DNA from: CAYUTA01 sp964447605
GTDB lineage: Bacteria; Bacillota; Clostridia; Christensenellales; CAG-138
NCBI GenBank assembly: GCA_964447605.1
Contig: CAYUTA010000032.1
Location: 1-30,491, forward strand
Length of the DNA stretch: 30,491 bases
Reading direction: 5' to 3'
Shown: in pieces, positions 7,706 to 14,291 of the stretch
Layout: each line of letters begins with the position of its first letter
Position numbering within the stretch: the first letter of the stretch is position 1
Program-made: the position numbers and the translations under genes
Notes under the pieces: generated by a model
Seen by the model: only the letters and a program-made list of their open reading frames with translations
What the model was told of the DNA's origin: nothing
The model's database searches: none

Positions 7706-8623
7706 ATGGAAAAACTGATTTTCATGACGGGTGCGACGGGGCATTCCGGCCAATATGCGATCGAACGGCTGGCGGAACGCAAGGGCGAACTGTCGGGCTT
7801 GCGTTTTCGGGCGCTGGTGCGCGGCGCGTCCGACGTGACGCGGATACAAGGCAGCGGCTTGCCCATCGAGTTGCTTTATGGCGATATCCATGACGCCGAC
7901 GTCCTGAAAAACGGAATGCACGGCGCGGACACGGTGCTGCATATTGTCGGTATTCATGCGTCGTTGCAGGTGATGCGGGCGGCTGTGGCTGCCGGTGTAC
8001 GGCGCGTGATCCTGGTGCATACGACGGGGATCTATTCCAAATATAAATCCGCGTCCTCCGCGTACATCGAAATTGACCGCGAGGTGACCCGGCTTGCCAG
8101 AGAGGGCGGCATTCTCCTGACCATCCTGCGTCCGACGATGATTTATGGAGGCGTGGACGATCAAAATGTAATCACATTTATTCGGATGATGGACCGCCTG
8201 CCAATCATGCCGGTTGTCAGCGGCGCGCGCTTTGCATTGCAGCCCATTCACCGCCGGGATCTGGGTCATGCATACGCCGATGTGTTGCTTGCCGAAGCCG
8301 CGACCGCAGGCAAGAACTATGATTTGTCGGGGAAGGAGCCCGTTACGCTCCGTGAAATGCTGTGCGTAATTGCCGGAAAGCTTGGCAAGGAACGGGCACG
8401 TTTTTTTTCCGTACCGTTCCGGCTGGCGTTTGCCGGAGCCTGGGGTGTCTATCTGCTGACGTTTACAAAGGTTGATTGCCGTGAAAAGGTGCAGCGGCTG
8501 GTTGAACCGCGCGCCTATCCGCATACGGAGGCCACGAAAGATTTTGGCTTTGCGCCCGTTGATTTTACCGAAGGCGTAGCGGGCGAGATCGCCGCGTATC
8601 TGCAGCAAAGAGGGCGTGCATAA
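7706..8623 (+). CDS. NAD(P)-dependent atypical SDR (NmrA/epimerase-like)
   Basis: The start at 7706 follows GAGG (7696-7699) and the promoter; an ATG at 7661 lies upstream of the likely transcription start. The 305-residue protein opens with a Rossmann fold MEKLIFMTGATGHSG with the dinucleotide loop GATGHSG (9-15). It continues through DIHDADVLKNGMHGADTVLHIVG to ILRPTMIYGG, a hallmark of epimerase-like and NmrA-like SDRs. The classical YxxxK pair is not intact: after TTGIYSKYK the candidate AYIEID lacks the lysine. This places it among atypical SDRs, which may be reductases, epimerases or redox sensors. Its stop overlaps the next start by one base (TAATG). Confidence 0.8.
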   Translation: MEKLIFMTGATGHSGQYAIERLAERKGELSGLRFRALVRGASDVTRIQGSGLPIELLYGDIHDADVLKNGMHGADTVLHIVGIHASLQVMRAAVAAGVRRVILVHTTGIYSKYKSASSAYIEIDREVTRLAREGGILLTILRPTMIYGGVDDQNVITFIRMMDRLPIMPVVSGARFALQPIHRRDLGHAYADVLLAEAATAGKNYDLSGKEPVTLREMLCVIAGKLGKERARFFSVPFRLAFAGAWGVYLLTFTKVDCREKVQRLVEPRAYPHTEATKDFGFAPVDFTEGVAGEIAAYLQQRGRA

Positions 8624-10140
8624 TGCGGGCAAAGGCATGCGATCTCCTGTCTCTGACGGCTATTTTGCTGCTATGCGCCATATTTGCGGCGATTGCGCTC
8701 AACGGCCTGTTCGTTACCTGCGTGGTGGAGACGGCATTCTCTGCGGACAACAACGAGCACGTGGTGTTCTTGCGGGATCATGTGACGTTCAATCTTGCTG
8801 CACTGGCGGTCGGGCTGATATGCGTATGGCTTGTGTTAAAGTGCCGCATCACACGCCGTACAAATGTAGTCGCGGCAATCGGGATGCTTTTTTGCGTCAC
8901 GGCGGCGGGCGTTTGCTGGGTGAGCGCCGCCCAGGCGCTGCCGTACGCGGATGCGAAGTTTATTTTGTCGGATGCGGCGCGGGCGGCTGCCGATGCTGGC
9001 GCGCTTTCCGGCTCCGTCTATTTAAAAAAATATCCGTTTCAGACAGGGTTTTTACTTTATGCGGAATGCATGACGCGCCTGTTCGGCAACTCGAGCGCCG
9101 TGGTTATGCAATACTGCAACATCCTGTTTGTCAATCTTGCATATCTGGCGCTGCTTGGCGTCGCCCGACGGCTTTTTCAGGATGAGCGCATTGTGTTTTT
9201 GACCATCCTTTTGCTGTTGCTGTGCCTGCAGCCGATCTTTTTGTGCACGTTTGTTTACGGTACGCTTCCCGGGCTTGCCTTCGCGCTGTGGGGCGTGTAC
9301 GCGGTCATCCGTTACATAAAGGGCCGCGGCCTGATGTGGATGCTTGCCGCGGCCTTGCTGACGGCCGCGGCGGTTGTGCTCAAAAAAAACTATGCGGTCG
9401 TTGCGGTTGCCTGCGGAATCGCGCTGCTGCTCGACGCGCTCCGCAACCGTGCGGCGCGGCCGCTTCTGCTGTGCACGCTGCTCGCCCTATGCGCCGTGCT
9501 TGCGCCGGCTCTCGTTCAAAAGAGCTATGAAGCGCGCGCGCAGACCTCGTTCGGGCGCGGGCTTCCACAATCCGCATGGCTGGCGATGGGGCTGGGGGAG
9601 TCGTCGATGTGCTCCGGCTGGCACAATGCGCAGCTCGCCGTGGATTTTGCTGAAAGCGGCTTTGATTATGCGCAGTCGGACGCGGCTTTCCGCCTGCAGG
9701 CATGTGAACGCGCGCGGCTGCTGTTTTCACGGCCGCGGTATCTTGGCTCGTTCTTCTATCACAAGCTTACCAGCCAGTGGAACACGCCTTCCTTCCAGAG
9801 CGTCTGGAGCAGTGCGGCAGGCGGGCATGCGGGCGCGCTCCCGCCCTTGGTTGAAAGCCTGTATTCCGGTGACGGCGCGCGCGCAATCGAGCGGTATTTC
9901 GACTGTTACACGCAGCTTGTTTACTGTGGATTTACCTGCGCGCTGATCCTGCTGTGCAGAAGGAAGCTGCGCACGGAAGCAATGCTGATTCTACCGCTTG
10001 CAGTGCTGGGCGCGTTTCTTTATCATGCGGTTTTTGAGGCCAAAGCGCAGTATGCGCTGCCATATTTGCCAATGCTGCTGCCGTACTGCGTATATGCGTT
10101 TGTCGCGCTGCGGGACCGGCTGCAAAGGCGCGCCGGCTGA
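8623..10140 (+). CDS. Polytopic membrane protein, GT-C/GT39-like glycosyltransferase candidate
   Basis: The ATG shares one base with the stop of the SDR gene, so translation is likely coupled. The 505 residues hold about ten or eleven hydrophobic helices: near 8-35, 53-73, 80-105, 160-183, several in 190-300, and a last group in 430-494. After the third helix comes a loop with YADAKFILSDAARAAADAG, then YLKKYPFQTGFLLYAE and RLFG. This pattern recalls bacterial GT39/PMT-type proteins, where an acidic loop after the first helices is catalytic and YP-x-hydrophobic follows. A large hydrophilic loop (about 305-425) with no helices is likely extracytoplasmic. The assignment to the GT-C class is by pattern only; the sugar and acceptor are unknown. 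Confidence 0.65.
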   Translation: MRAKACDLLSLTAILLLCAIFAAIALNGLFVTCVVETAFSADNNEHVVFLRDHVTFNLAALAVGLICVWLVLKCRITRRTNVVAAIGMLFCVTAAGVCWVSAAQALPYADAKFILSDAARAAADAGALSGSVYLKKYPFQTGFLLYAECMTRLFGNSSAVVMQYCNILFVNLAYLALLGVARRLFQDERIVFLTILLLLLCLQPIFLCTFVYGTLPGLAFALWGVYAVIRYIKGRGLMWMLAAALLTAAAVVLKKNYAVVAVACGIALLLDALRNRAARPLLLCTLLALCAVLAPALVQKSYEARAQTSFGRGLPQSAWLAMGLGESSMCSGWHNAQLAVDFAESGFDYAQSDAAFRLQACERARLLFSRPRYLGSFFYHKLTSQWNTPSFQSVWSSAAGGHAGALPPLVESLYSGDGARAIERYFDCYTQLVYCGFTCALILLCRRKLRTEAMLILPLAVLGAFLYHAVFEAKAQYALPYLPMLLPYCVYAFVALRDRLQRRAG

Positions 10141-10889
10141 TGGGCGCGATGGGTGGCGTAAGCTGGAATCCCTGGCATGGCTGCCACAAGCTTTCGGCCG
10201 GATGCCGGAATTGCTATGTTTACCGCATGGATGCGCGGCGCGAAAAGGACAGCGGCATCGTGACCAAAACCAATGCGTTCTATCTTCCCGTCCGGCATGC
10301 GCGTGACGGCGCCTATAAAGTCAAACCGGGGTCAATGGTCTGGACGTGCTTTACCTCCGATTTTCTTGTTCCGGACGCGGACGGCTGGCGTGAGGAGGCC
10401 TGGCGTATGATGCGTACGCGCGCAGACTGCCGGTTTTTGTTTATTACCAAACGCATAGACCGGCTTGCCGACTGTGTTCCACGGGACTGGGGCGGCGGCT
10501 ATCCCAACGTGTCCATCCTGTGTACGGTGGAAAATCAGCAGATGGCGGATTATCGTCTGCCGATTTATCTTGCCGCGCCCATTGCAAAAAAAGCAATCGT
10601 GTGTGAACCGCTTTTGACGGACATCGACCTTTCGGCATACCTGACGGAGGAGATTACACAGGTCGTTGCCGGCGGCGAGTCCGGCAATGAGGCGCGTGTC
10701 TGCAACTATGACTGGGTGCTGCATATCCGGCAGCAGTGCATCGACGCAAACGTCGGCTTCTGGTTTAAACAAACGGGAGCGAACTTTGTCAAGGATGGCA
10801 AACAGTATCGTATCCGGCGCGCGCTGCAGCATGCGCAGGCGCGTAAAGCGGGAATCAATGTGCCGGAACCAAGCGGCGGCGCAACATAA
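10140..10889 (+). CDS. DUF5131 (phage Gp37/Gp68-like) family protein
   Basis: The ATG overlaps the preceding stop (TGATG); an in-frame ATG at 10149 is an alternative. The 249 residues open with VSWNPWHGCHKLSAGCRNCY, the start typical of DUF5131, with Cys15, Cys22 and Cys25 that could bind a metal or iron-sulfur cluster. Further family-like parts are WTCFTSDFLVPDADGWREE, FLFITKRIDRL and GGESGNEARVCNYDWV, and FWFKQTGANFVKDGK near the end. The family is often annotated as phage Gp37/Gp68 and has been linked by fold to radical SAM enzymes. Its reaction is not established to my knowledge. Here it is not in a prophage but is the last gene of an operon with an SDR and a membrane protein. Confidence 0.8.
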   Translation: MGAMGGVSWNPWHGCHKLSAGCRNCYVYRMDARREKDSGIVTKTNAFYLPVRHARDGAYKVKPGSMVWTCFTSDFLVPDADGWREEAWRMMRTRADCRFLFITKRIDRLADCVPRDWGGGYPNVSILCTVENQQMADYRLPIYLAAPIAKKAIVCEPLLTDIDLSAYLTEEITQVVAGGESGNEARVCNYDWVLHIRQQCIDANVGFWFKQTGANFVKDGKQYRIRRALQHAQARKAGINVPEPSGGAT

Positions 10890-11158
10890 ACACGCGCCGT
10901 AAGCGCAAATGAATCGGAATAGTGCAGGCGTTTCGGCGCTCGCCGGCGGGGGGCGTGTGCGGAGCAAAAACAATTTTCTGCGTTGACAGGCCGGATGCGG
11001 CCGTATCAGGTCATGCTATAGAAAGAATGTTTTTACACGCAGGACCAAATGCTCCGGCGCCGCCAATTCAAGCGGCATTATGCTGAAATAGGTTCTATTG
11101 GATTGTTTCAGGCTTGCCTTCTGTCAACCGTTTGGAACCTGTGCATAGCCTGCGCTGG

Positions 11159-11557
11159 TCAGCCTTCCTCCCCCGAAATGGACACGGAGGATATTTTATT
11201 CACGTTTTTGCCTCTGCAGGTAGCCGTGATGGAAATGCTGTCATAGATTTCCAGGGGCATATCAAGCGTAATTTCCTGCTCGTCGGTGTATAAAATATTG
11301 CCGTCGCTGTCCAGGAAGGCAACGCTCGCCCCGAAACGCTCGAGCGGATCGTTGTTGAGGTTCATGATATGGATACGTACGTTTGCCGCATTGCCCACAA
11401 TCTCCAATTCGCGCGCAGTGGCTTCGAGCATAGCCTCGTTGGAAAAGAATTTGCTTACCGAGTTCAACAGGATGGTTTTGGGTTCTCCTGCGCACCCGGC
11501 TAGGCAAAGCGCGCACAACGCCGCGCATAACAGGCGGGCGAATAAACGTTTATACAT
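11159..11557 (-). CDS. Small lipoprotein of unknown function
   Basis: I place the start at 11557 (MYKRLFARLL), where AAAGGGGG is 8 bases upstream; an ATG at 11563 is too near the ribosome site. The 132 residues begin with a signal peptide ending in CLAGC (Cys22), followed by GEPKTILLNSVSKFFSNE. From about residue 55 a beta-rich domain reads VRIHIMNLNNDP, VAFLDSDGNILYTDEQE and ISITATCRGKN. This resembles a small immunoglobulin-like or FxLYD-type domain of secreted lipoproteins, but I cannot name it. It converges with the DUF5131 gene; the 269 bases between them hold small hairpins but no clear terminator. Confidence 0.65.
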   Translation of the reverse strand: MYKRLFARLLCAALCALCLAGCAGEPKTILLNSVSKFFSNEAMLEATARELEIVGNAANVRIHIMNLNNDPLERFGASVAFLDSDGNILYTDEQEITLDMPLEIYDSISITATCRGKNVNKISSVSISGEEG

Positions 11558-11585
11558 GATCATGGCCCCCTTTGTCTTTGCTGAC

Positions 11586-11614
11586 AGTATAATACAGGAT
11601 CCGCCGGATAGCAA
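11586..11614 (-). promoter_or_regulatory. Promoter for the small lipoprotein
   Basis: On the minus strand TTGCTA (11614-11609) and TATACT (11591-11586) stand 17 bases apart. Transcription would start near 11579, leaving a leader of about 20 bases to the ATG at 11557, which supports the chosen start. Confidence 0.6.
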
Positions 11615-11940
11615 ATGTACGCAGCAATCAAGACCGGCCCCCGCATGGGACAAGTCTGAGCGACGCTTTCAATCCGCCTTGGCGGAAAAGGGCGAAAAAT
11701 AGATAAGGAGCCAATTGCTTGGCTCCCTTTTTTTCCGTTCAGCTGTCTTTCCAATGGTGCCCTTTCCACCGGAAAGAATTGGATGATGGTACGTAGTAGT
11801 TCGGTTACGCGGTTTTAAGGAGGAAATCGGTAATGAAAAAACGTATCAACCGAACGGAAAACCTATATTTATTTTATGTTTATAGTATAGCAGGTGAAAT
11901 ATGCATTTGCAAGCTTAAAAAAGAAACCAATGTGTCATTT
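11615..11940. other. Gap between two minus-strand units
   Basis: About 325 bases without a firm gene. It holds a small hairpin (CCGC/GCGG near 11672-11683), the strong terminator hairpin at 11707-11734, and a plus-strand AAGGAGG at 11817-11823 that precedes a questionable ORF. From about 11860 it becomes AT-rich. I see no tRNA or repeat in it. Confidence 0.4.
11707..11734. terminator. Rho-independent terminator, perfect 8-bp stem
   Basis: GGAGCCAA (11707-11714) pairs with TTGGCTCC (11719-11726) around a TTGC loop. On the plus strand seven T follow (11728-11734). On the minus strand the tail is TTATCTATTTTT. By position it should end the minus-strand NlpC/P60-radical SAM transcript, but the better U-run faces the plus strand, where no gene ends. 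It may work both ways. Confidence 0.7.
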
Positions 11941-12066
11941 TTATTTATAATCTGTGAAGGTTGGCGTAAAACTGAGATTTGCGGAATCTTTTTGTTGAAT
12001 CAATATGTTGTTGAGGCCGAGGGAAAGCGCATACGATATGATGCGGTCGTACTCGCGGTCCGTTAA
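11833..12066 (+). CDS. Possible small protein or gene remnant
   Basis: A consensus AAGGAGG (11817-11823) lies 9 bases before this ATG, which is why it is listed. The predicted 77 residues begin MKKRINRTENLYLFYVYSIA. The second half overlaps the 3' end of the radical SAM gene on the other strand, which is clearly real, so at most the first 36 codons look like independent sequence. No promoter was seen upstream. It may be the leftover 5' end of a lost gene. Confidence 0.25.
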   Translation: MKKRINRTENLYLFYVYSIAGEICICKLKKETNVSFLFIICEGWRKTEICGIFLLNQYVVEAEGKRIRYDAVVLAVR

Positions 12067-12816
12067 AACGCGGTTGAGCGGCGTACGCATGGCGCGCGGC
12101 GTCGGCGCATACTGTCTCATCAGGGAAACGGCAACCTCCGACGGATAGCTTTTTGCAATATGGTCGAGCACGCGGCGCGAATCGTCCAGGCAGCCCGGCA
12201 GGACCATATGGCGGATTACAAGTCCGCGCAGCGCAAGGCCGGCTTCATCGAGCGCAAGCGCGCCCACCTGCCGAAACATTTCCTCAATGGCCGGCGCGGC
12301 AAATGCAAAGTAATCCGCCGCACCGGAGAAACGGCCGCTTAATTCGTGCGAAACGTATTTGCAGTCCGGCAGATAAACGTCGATCAGCCCGTCCAGCGCG
12401 CGCAGCGTTTCAACACGCTCATAAGCGCCGGTGTTGTAAACGACAGGAATACGCAATCCGGCGGATTTTGCGGTTTTCAGCGCGCTGCGGATCATGGGGA
12501 CATGCGGAGTCGGCGTGACCAAATTGATATTATGCGCTCCCTGCGATTGCAAGGAGAAAAGCAGGGCGCAAAGCGTGCCCGCATCGTATGCTTGCCCAAG
12601 CGCGCCGCTCTGGAGCGGCGCGTTCTGGCAAAAAACACAACAAAGATTACAGCCGGAAAAAAAGATGGCGCCGGAGCCGCGCGCGCCGCTGATAAAAGGT
12701 TCTTCCCACAGATGGAGCATGCTGCGCGCAACGCGCGCAACCGCCCCAGCGCCGCAGAAGCCCGGCTCAACCGCACGGTCGGCGCCGCAGCGCCTTGGGC
12801 AGAGGCGGCAGCGCAT
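11941..12816 (-). CDS. Radical SAM protein, PflX/PflA-like
   Basis: The 291-residue protein has the radical SAM motif CX3CX2C at Cys56, Cys60 and Cys63 (GCNLCCVFCQN), preceded by a cysteine-rich start (Cys3, 6, 10 and 21 in MRCRLCPRRC and GFCG). This layout, with VTPTPHVPMI, YNTGAYERVETL and DVYLPDCKY, fits the COG1313 'PflX' group, which resembles pyruvate formate-lyase activating enzymes. Members bind a 4Fe-4S cluster and SAM; the target of this group is not established, and no glycyl radical enzyme lies nearby. The start ATG overlaps by one base the stop of the NlpC/P60 gene, so the two are co-translated on the minus strand. Confidence 0.8.
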   Translation of the reverse strand: MRCRLCPRRCGADRAVEPGFCGAGAVARVARSMLHLWEEPFISGARGSGAIFFSGCNLCCVFCQNAPLQSGALGQAYDAGTLCALLFSLQSQGAHNINLVTPTPHVPMIRSALKTAKSAGLRIPVVYNTGAYERVETLRALDGLIDVYLPDCKYVSHELSGRFSGAADYFAFAAPAIEEMFRQVGALALDEAGLALRGLVIRHMVLPGCLDDSRRVLDHIAKSYPSEVAVSLMRQYAPTPRAMRTPLNRVLTDREYDRIISYALSLGLNNILIQQKDSANLSFTPTFTDYK

Positions 12817-14126
12817 CAGAACACGCGCCTGCCGTTTACAAAGTATGTGGTCCAGTAATTGGTGCCGATGCTGCTGGTGAGCACCTGTCCCTTGCTGGAC
12901 GAGGCGTGGACGAACTTGCCCCCGCCGATGTATATGCCCGCATGGTTTACGCTTGAGGACGTGGGGCTGTTAAAGAACACAAGGTCGCCCTTTGCCAGTT
13001 CCCCGATGCTGCCGATGTTCGTCCAACTGCTGACATTGGAAAAACCGGTGGAGTTATAGCGCCCCGTGCTTACGCCGCAGGTACGCAGGCTGTAATATAC
13101 GAGACCGGAGCAATCGAAGCCCTTGCCGGGACTTTCCTCAGAGAGAACATAGGGCTTTCCGATCATAGCGGTCGCAACGGAAACGAGCCCGTCCGGACTG
13201 TAGGATGCGGAAAAGCTTGGGGTGGAGGTGTCCACGTTTGGCGGTGGCGGCGCGGAGCCGGAACCACCGCCGGAACCACCGCCGGAGCCGCCGGGATCCG
13301 TCTTTGCCGGCGCGTCGGTTCTTGACGGCTTTGAACCGGAGGACGGCTTTTTCGTCGGCTTTGGCGTTGGAGAAGGCGTTGGGGTCGGATCGATCTTGGG
13401 CTTTGCCGCGGGCGAATAGAGCAGCTCGCGGTCGGAAACATTGAAAATGGAGTCGGCGGAAACGCCGTTTTTTGCCTGAAAAGCGGCGAGCGCTTCCTCG
13501 GTAGCAATGCCAAAATAGCCGTTGATCTTCCCGTCGTAATAGCCGAGCTCATTCAGGCGGAACTGCATACCCTCGACGTCGGAGCCGCTGTCTCCGAGCT
13601 TAATTTCATAGGGCACGGCGTTTTCGCTGAACAGATTTTCCTGCAGTTCAATGTCGGCAACACCGTTCATCTCATAGTCAAGCGTACGCTGAAACAGGGA
13701 TACGGCCGCGGCGGTCGCGACGCCATATGCCGTTGTGGGCTCGTCCGAGTCGAGATAGCCAAGCTCCATGAGCCGGGTCTGCAAATGCTCAACCGAGGGG
13801 TAGTCGTCGTCAAGCTGTAACTGGAGATACTCGGAGATCTGAATGGAGCGACTGGGCTCTGGAGCTTTATCAACAACCGCGCGCGGTTCGGGCGTGGAAA
13901 CATCAAAGGAAAATGGCTCCGGTGTGATGGGAACGGCGCGCGCAGACTCCGCCATTACGAATACCGCATTTACGCCGCCGGCGTTTTTTAGGATCAGAGG
14001 AATGACCAGGAAACCGACCACAAGGATACAGCCGGTCGCAATCAGCCACGTACGCGCTTCGGGGCCGAGCGTACGTTTTTGCGGTGTATGCGCCGGTTTT
14101 CCATTCGTGATGCGTTTCACATTCAT
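12816..14126 (-). CDS. Membrane-anchored NlpC/P60 peptidoglycan hydrolase with two PG-binding domains
   Basis: AGAAAGG precedes the ATG at 14126. The 436 residues show: a short basic cytoplasmic tail; one membrane helix (27-48, LIATGCILVVGFLVIPLIL); two peptidoglycan-binding_1 domains (about 95-165, LQTRLMELGYLD, and 170-240, FRLNELGYYDGKINGYFG); a flexible linker of Pro/Thr/Lys then Gly-Gly-Ser repeats (about 245-295); and a C-terminal NlpC/P60 domain. Catalytic residues are Cys339 (FDCSGLVYYS), His395 (NHAGIYIGGG) and His407 (FVHASS). Such enzymes cut stem peptides of peptidoglycan, usually the D-Glu to diamino acid bond. It probably works in cell wall turnover at the outer face of the membrane. 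It is the first gene of a two-gene unit with the radical SAM protein. Confidence 0.88.
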   Translation of the reverse strand: MNVKRITNGKPAHTPQKRTLGPEARTWLIATGCILVVGFLVIPLILKNAGGVNAVFVMAESARAVPITPEPFSFDVSTPEPRAVVDKAPEPSRSIQISEYLQLQLDDDYPSVEHLQTRLMELGYLDSDEPTTAYGVATAAAVSLFQRTLDYEMNGVADIELQENLFSENAVPYEIKLGDSGSDVEGMQFRLNELGYYDGKINGYFGIATEEALAAFQAKNGVSADSIFNVSDRELLYSPAAKPKIDPTPTPSPTPKPTKKPSSGSKPSRTDAPAKTDPGGSGGGSGGGSGSAPPPPNVDTSTPSFSASYSPDGLVSVATAMIGKPYVLSEESPGKGFDCSGLVYYSLRTCGVSTGRYNSTGFSNVSSWTNIGSIGELAKGDLVFFNSPTSSSVNHAGIYIGGGKFVHASSSKGQVLTSSIGTNYWTTYFVNGRRVF

Positions 14127-14156
14127 ATATATACCTTTCTGATGATTTCATAAAGC

Positions 14157-14183
14157 ATTATACCGCATGCGGAGGGGGCGCAA
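14157..14183 (-). promoter_or_regulatory. Probable promoter of the NlpC/P60 unit
   Basis: On the minus strand a perfect TATAAT occupies 14162-14157. The best upstream box is TTGCGC (14183-14178) with a short 15-base spacer, so the -35 is uncertain. It is divergent from the ABC-F promoter 50 bases away. Confidence 0.45.
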
Positions 14184-14235
14184 TTTGAACTTTTTGAGAA
14201 TTTGCGAAAAAACTGTCGTTTTTGCGGGGGCGGTT

Positions 14236-14264
14236 TTGCAAAGGTGCGTTGGATATGATAGAAT
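14236..14264 (+). promoter_or_regulatory. Promoter of the ABC-F operon
   Basis: TTGCAA (14236-14241) and TAGAAT (14259-14264) are 17 bases apart. The start near 14271 is about 20 bases before the ATG at 14292, which supports that start. Confidence 0.6.
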
Positions 14265-14291
14265 ACTTTGGTAATACGATGGAGCAAATGC

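Noticed and set aside
7406..8638. Antisense open frame of about 410 codons opposite the SGNH hydrolase and SDR genes
   Set aside because: It covers two recognised plus-strand genes and shows no protein motifs; it is a by-product of their codon bias.
10140..10889. DUF5131 (Gp37/Gp68) gene as a sign of a prophage
   Set aside because: No other phage gene is near it and it is tightly coupled to two chromosomal-type genes.
11049..11246. 65-codon plus-strand ORF in the convergent gap
   Set aside because: Its second half is opposite the end of the small lipoprotein and it has no ribosome site; the first half has no recognisable features.
11588..11593. Plus-strand TATAAT as promoter of a small RNA ending at the 11734 terminator
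   Set aside because: It is the complement of the minus-strand -10 region and has no -35 box at a proper distance on the plus strand.
13255..13300. Short tandem repeat in DNA
   Set aside because: It encodes the Gly-Gly-Ser linker of the NlpC/P60 protein and needs no separate explanation.
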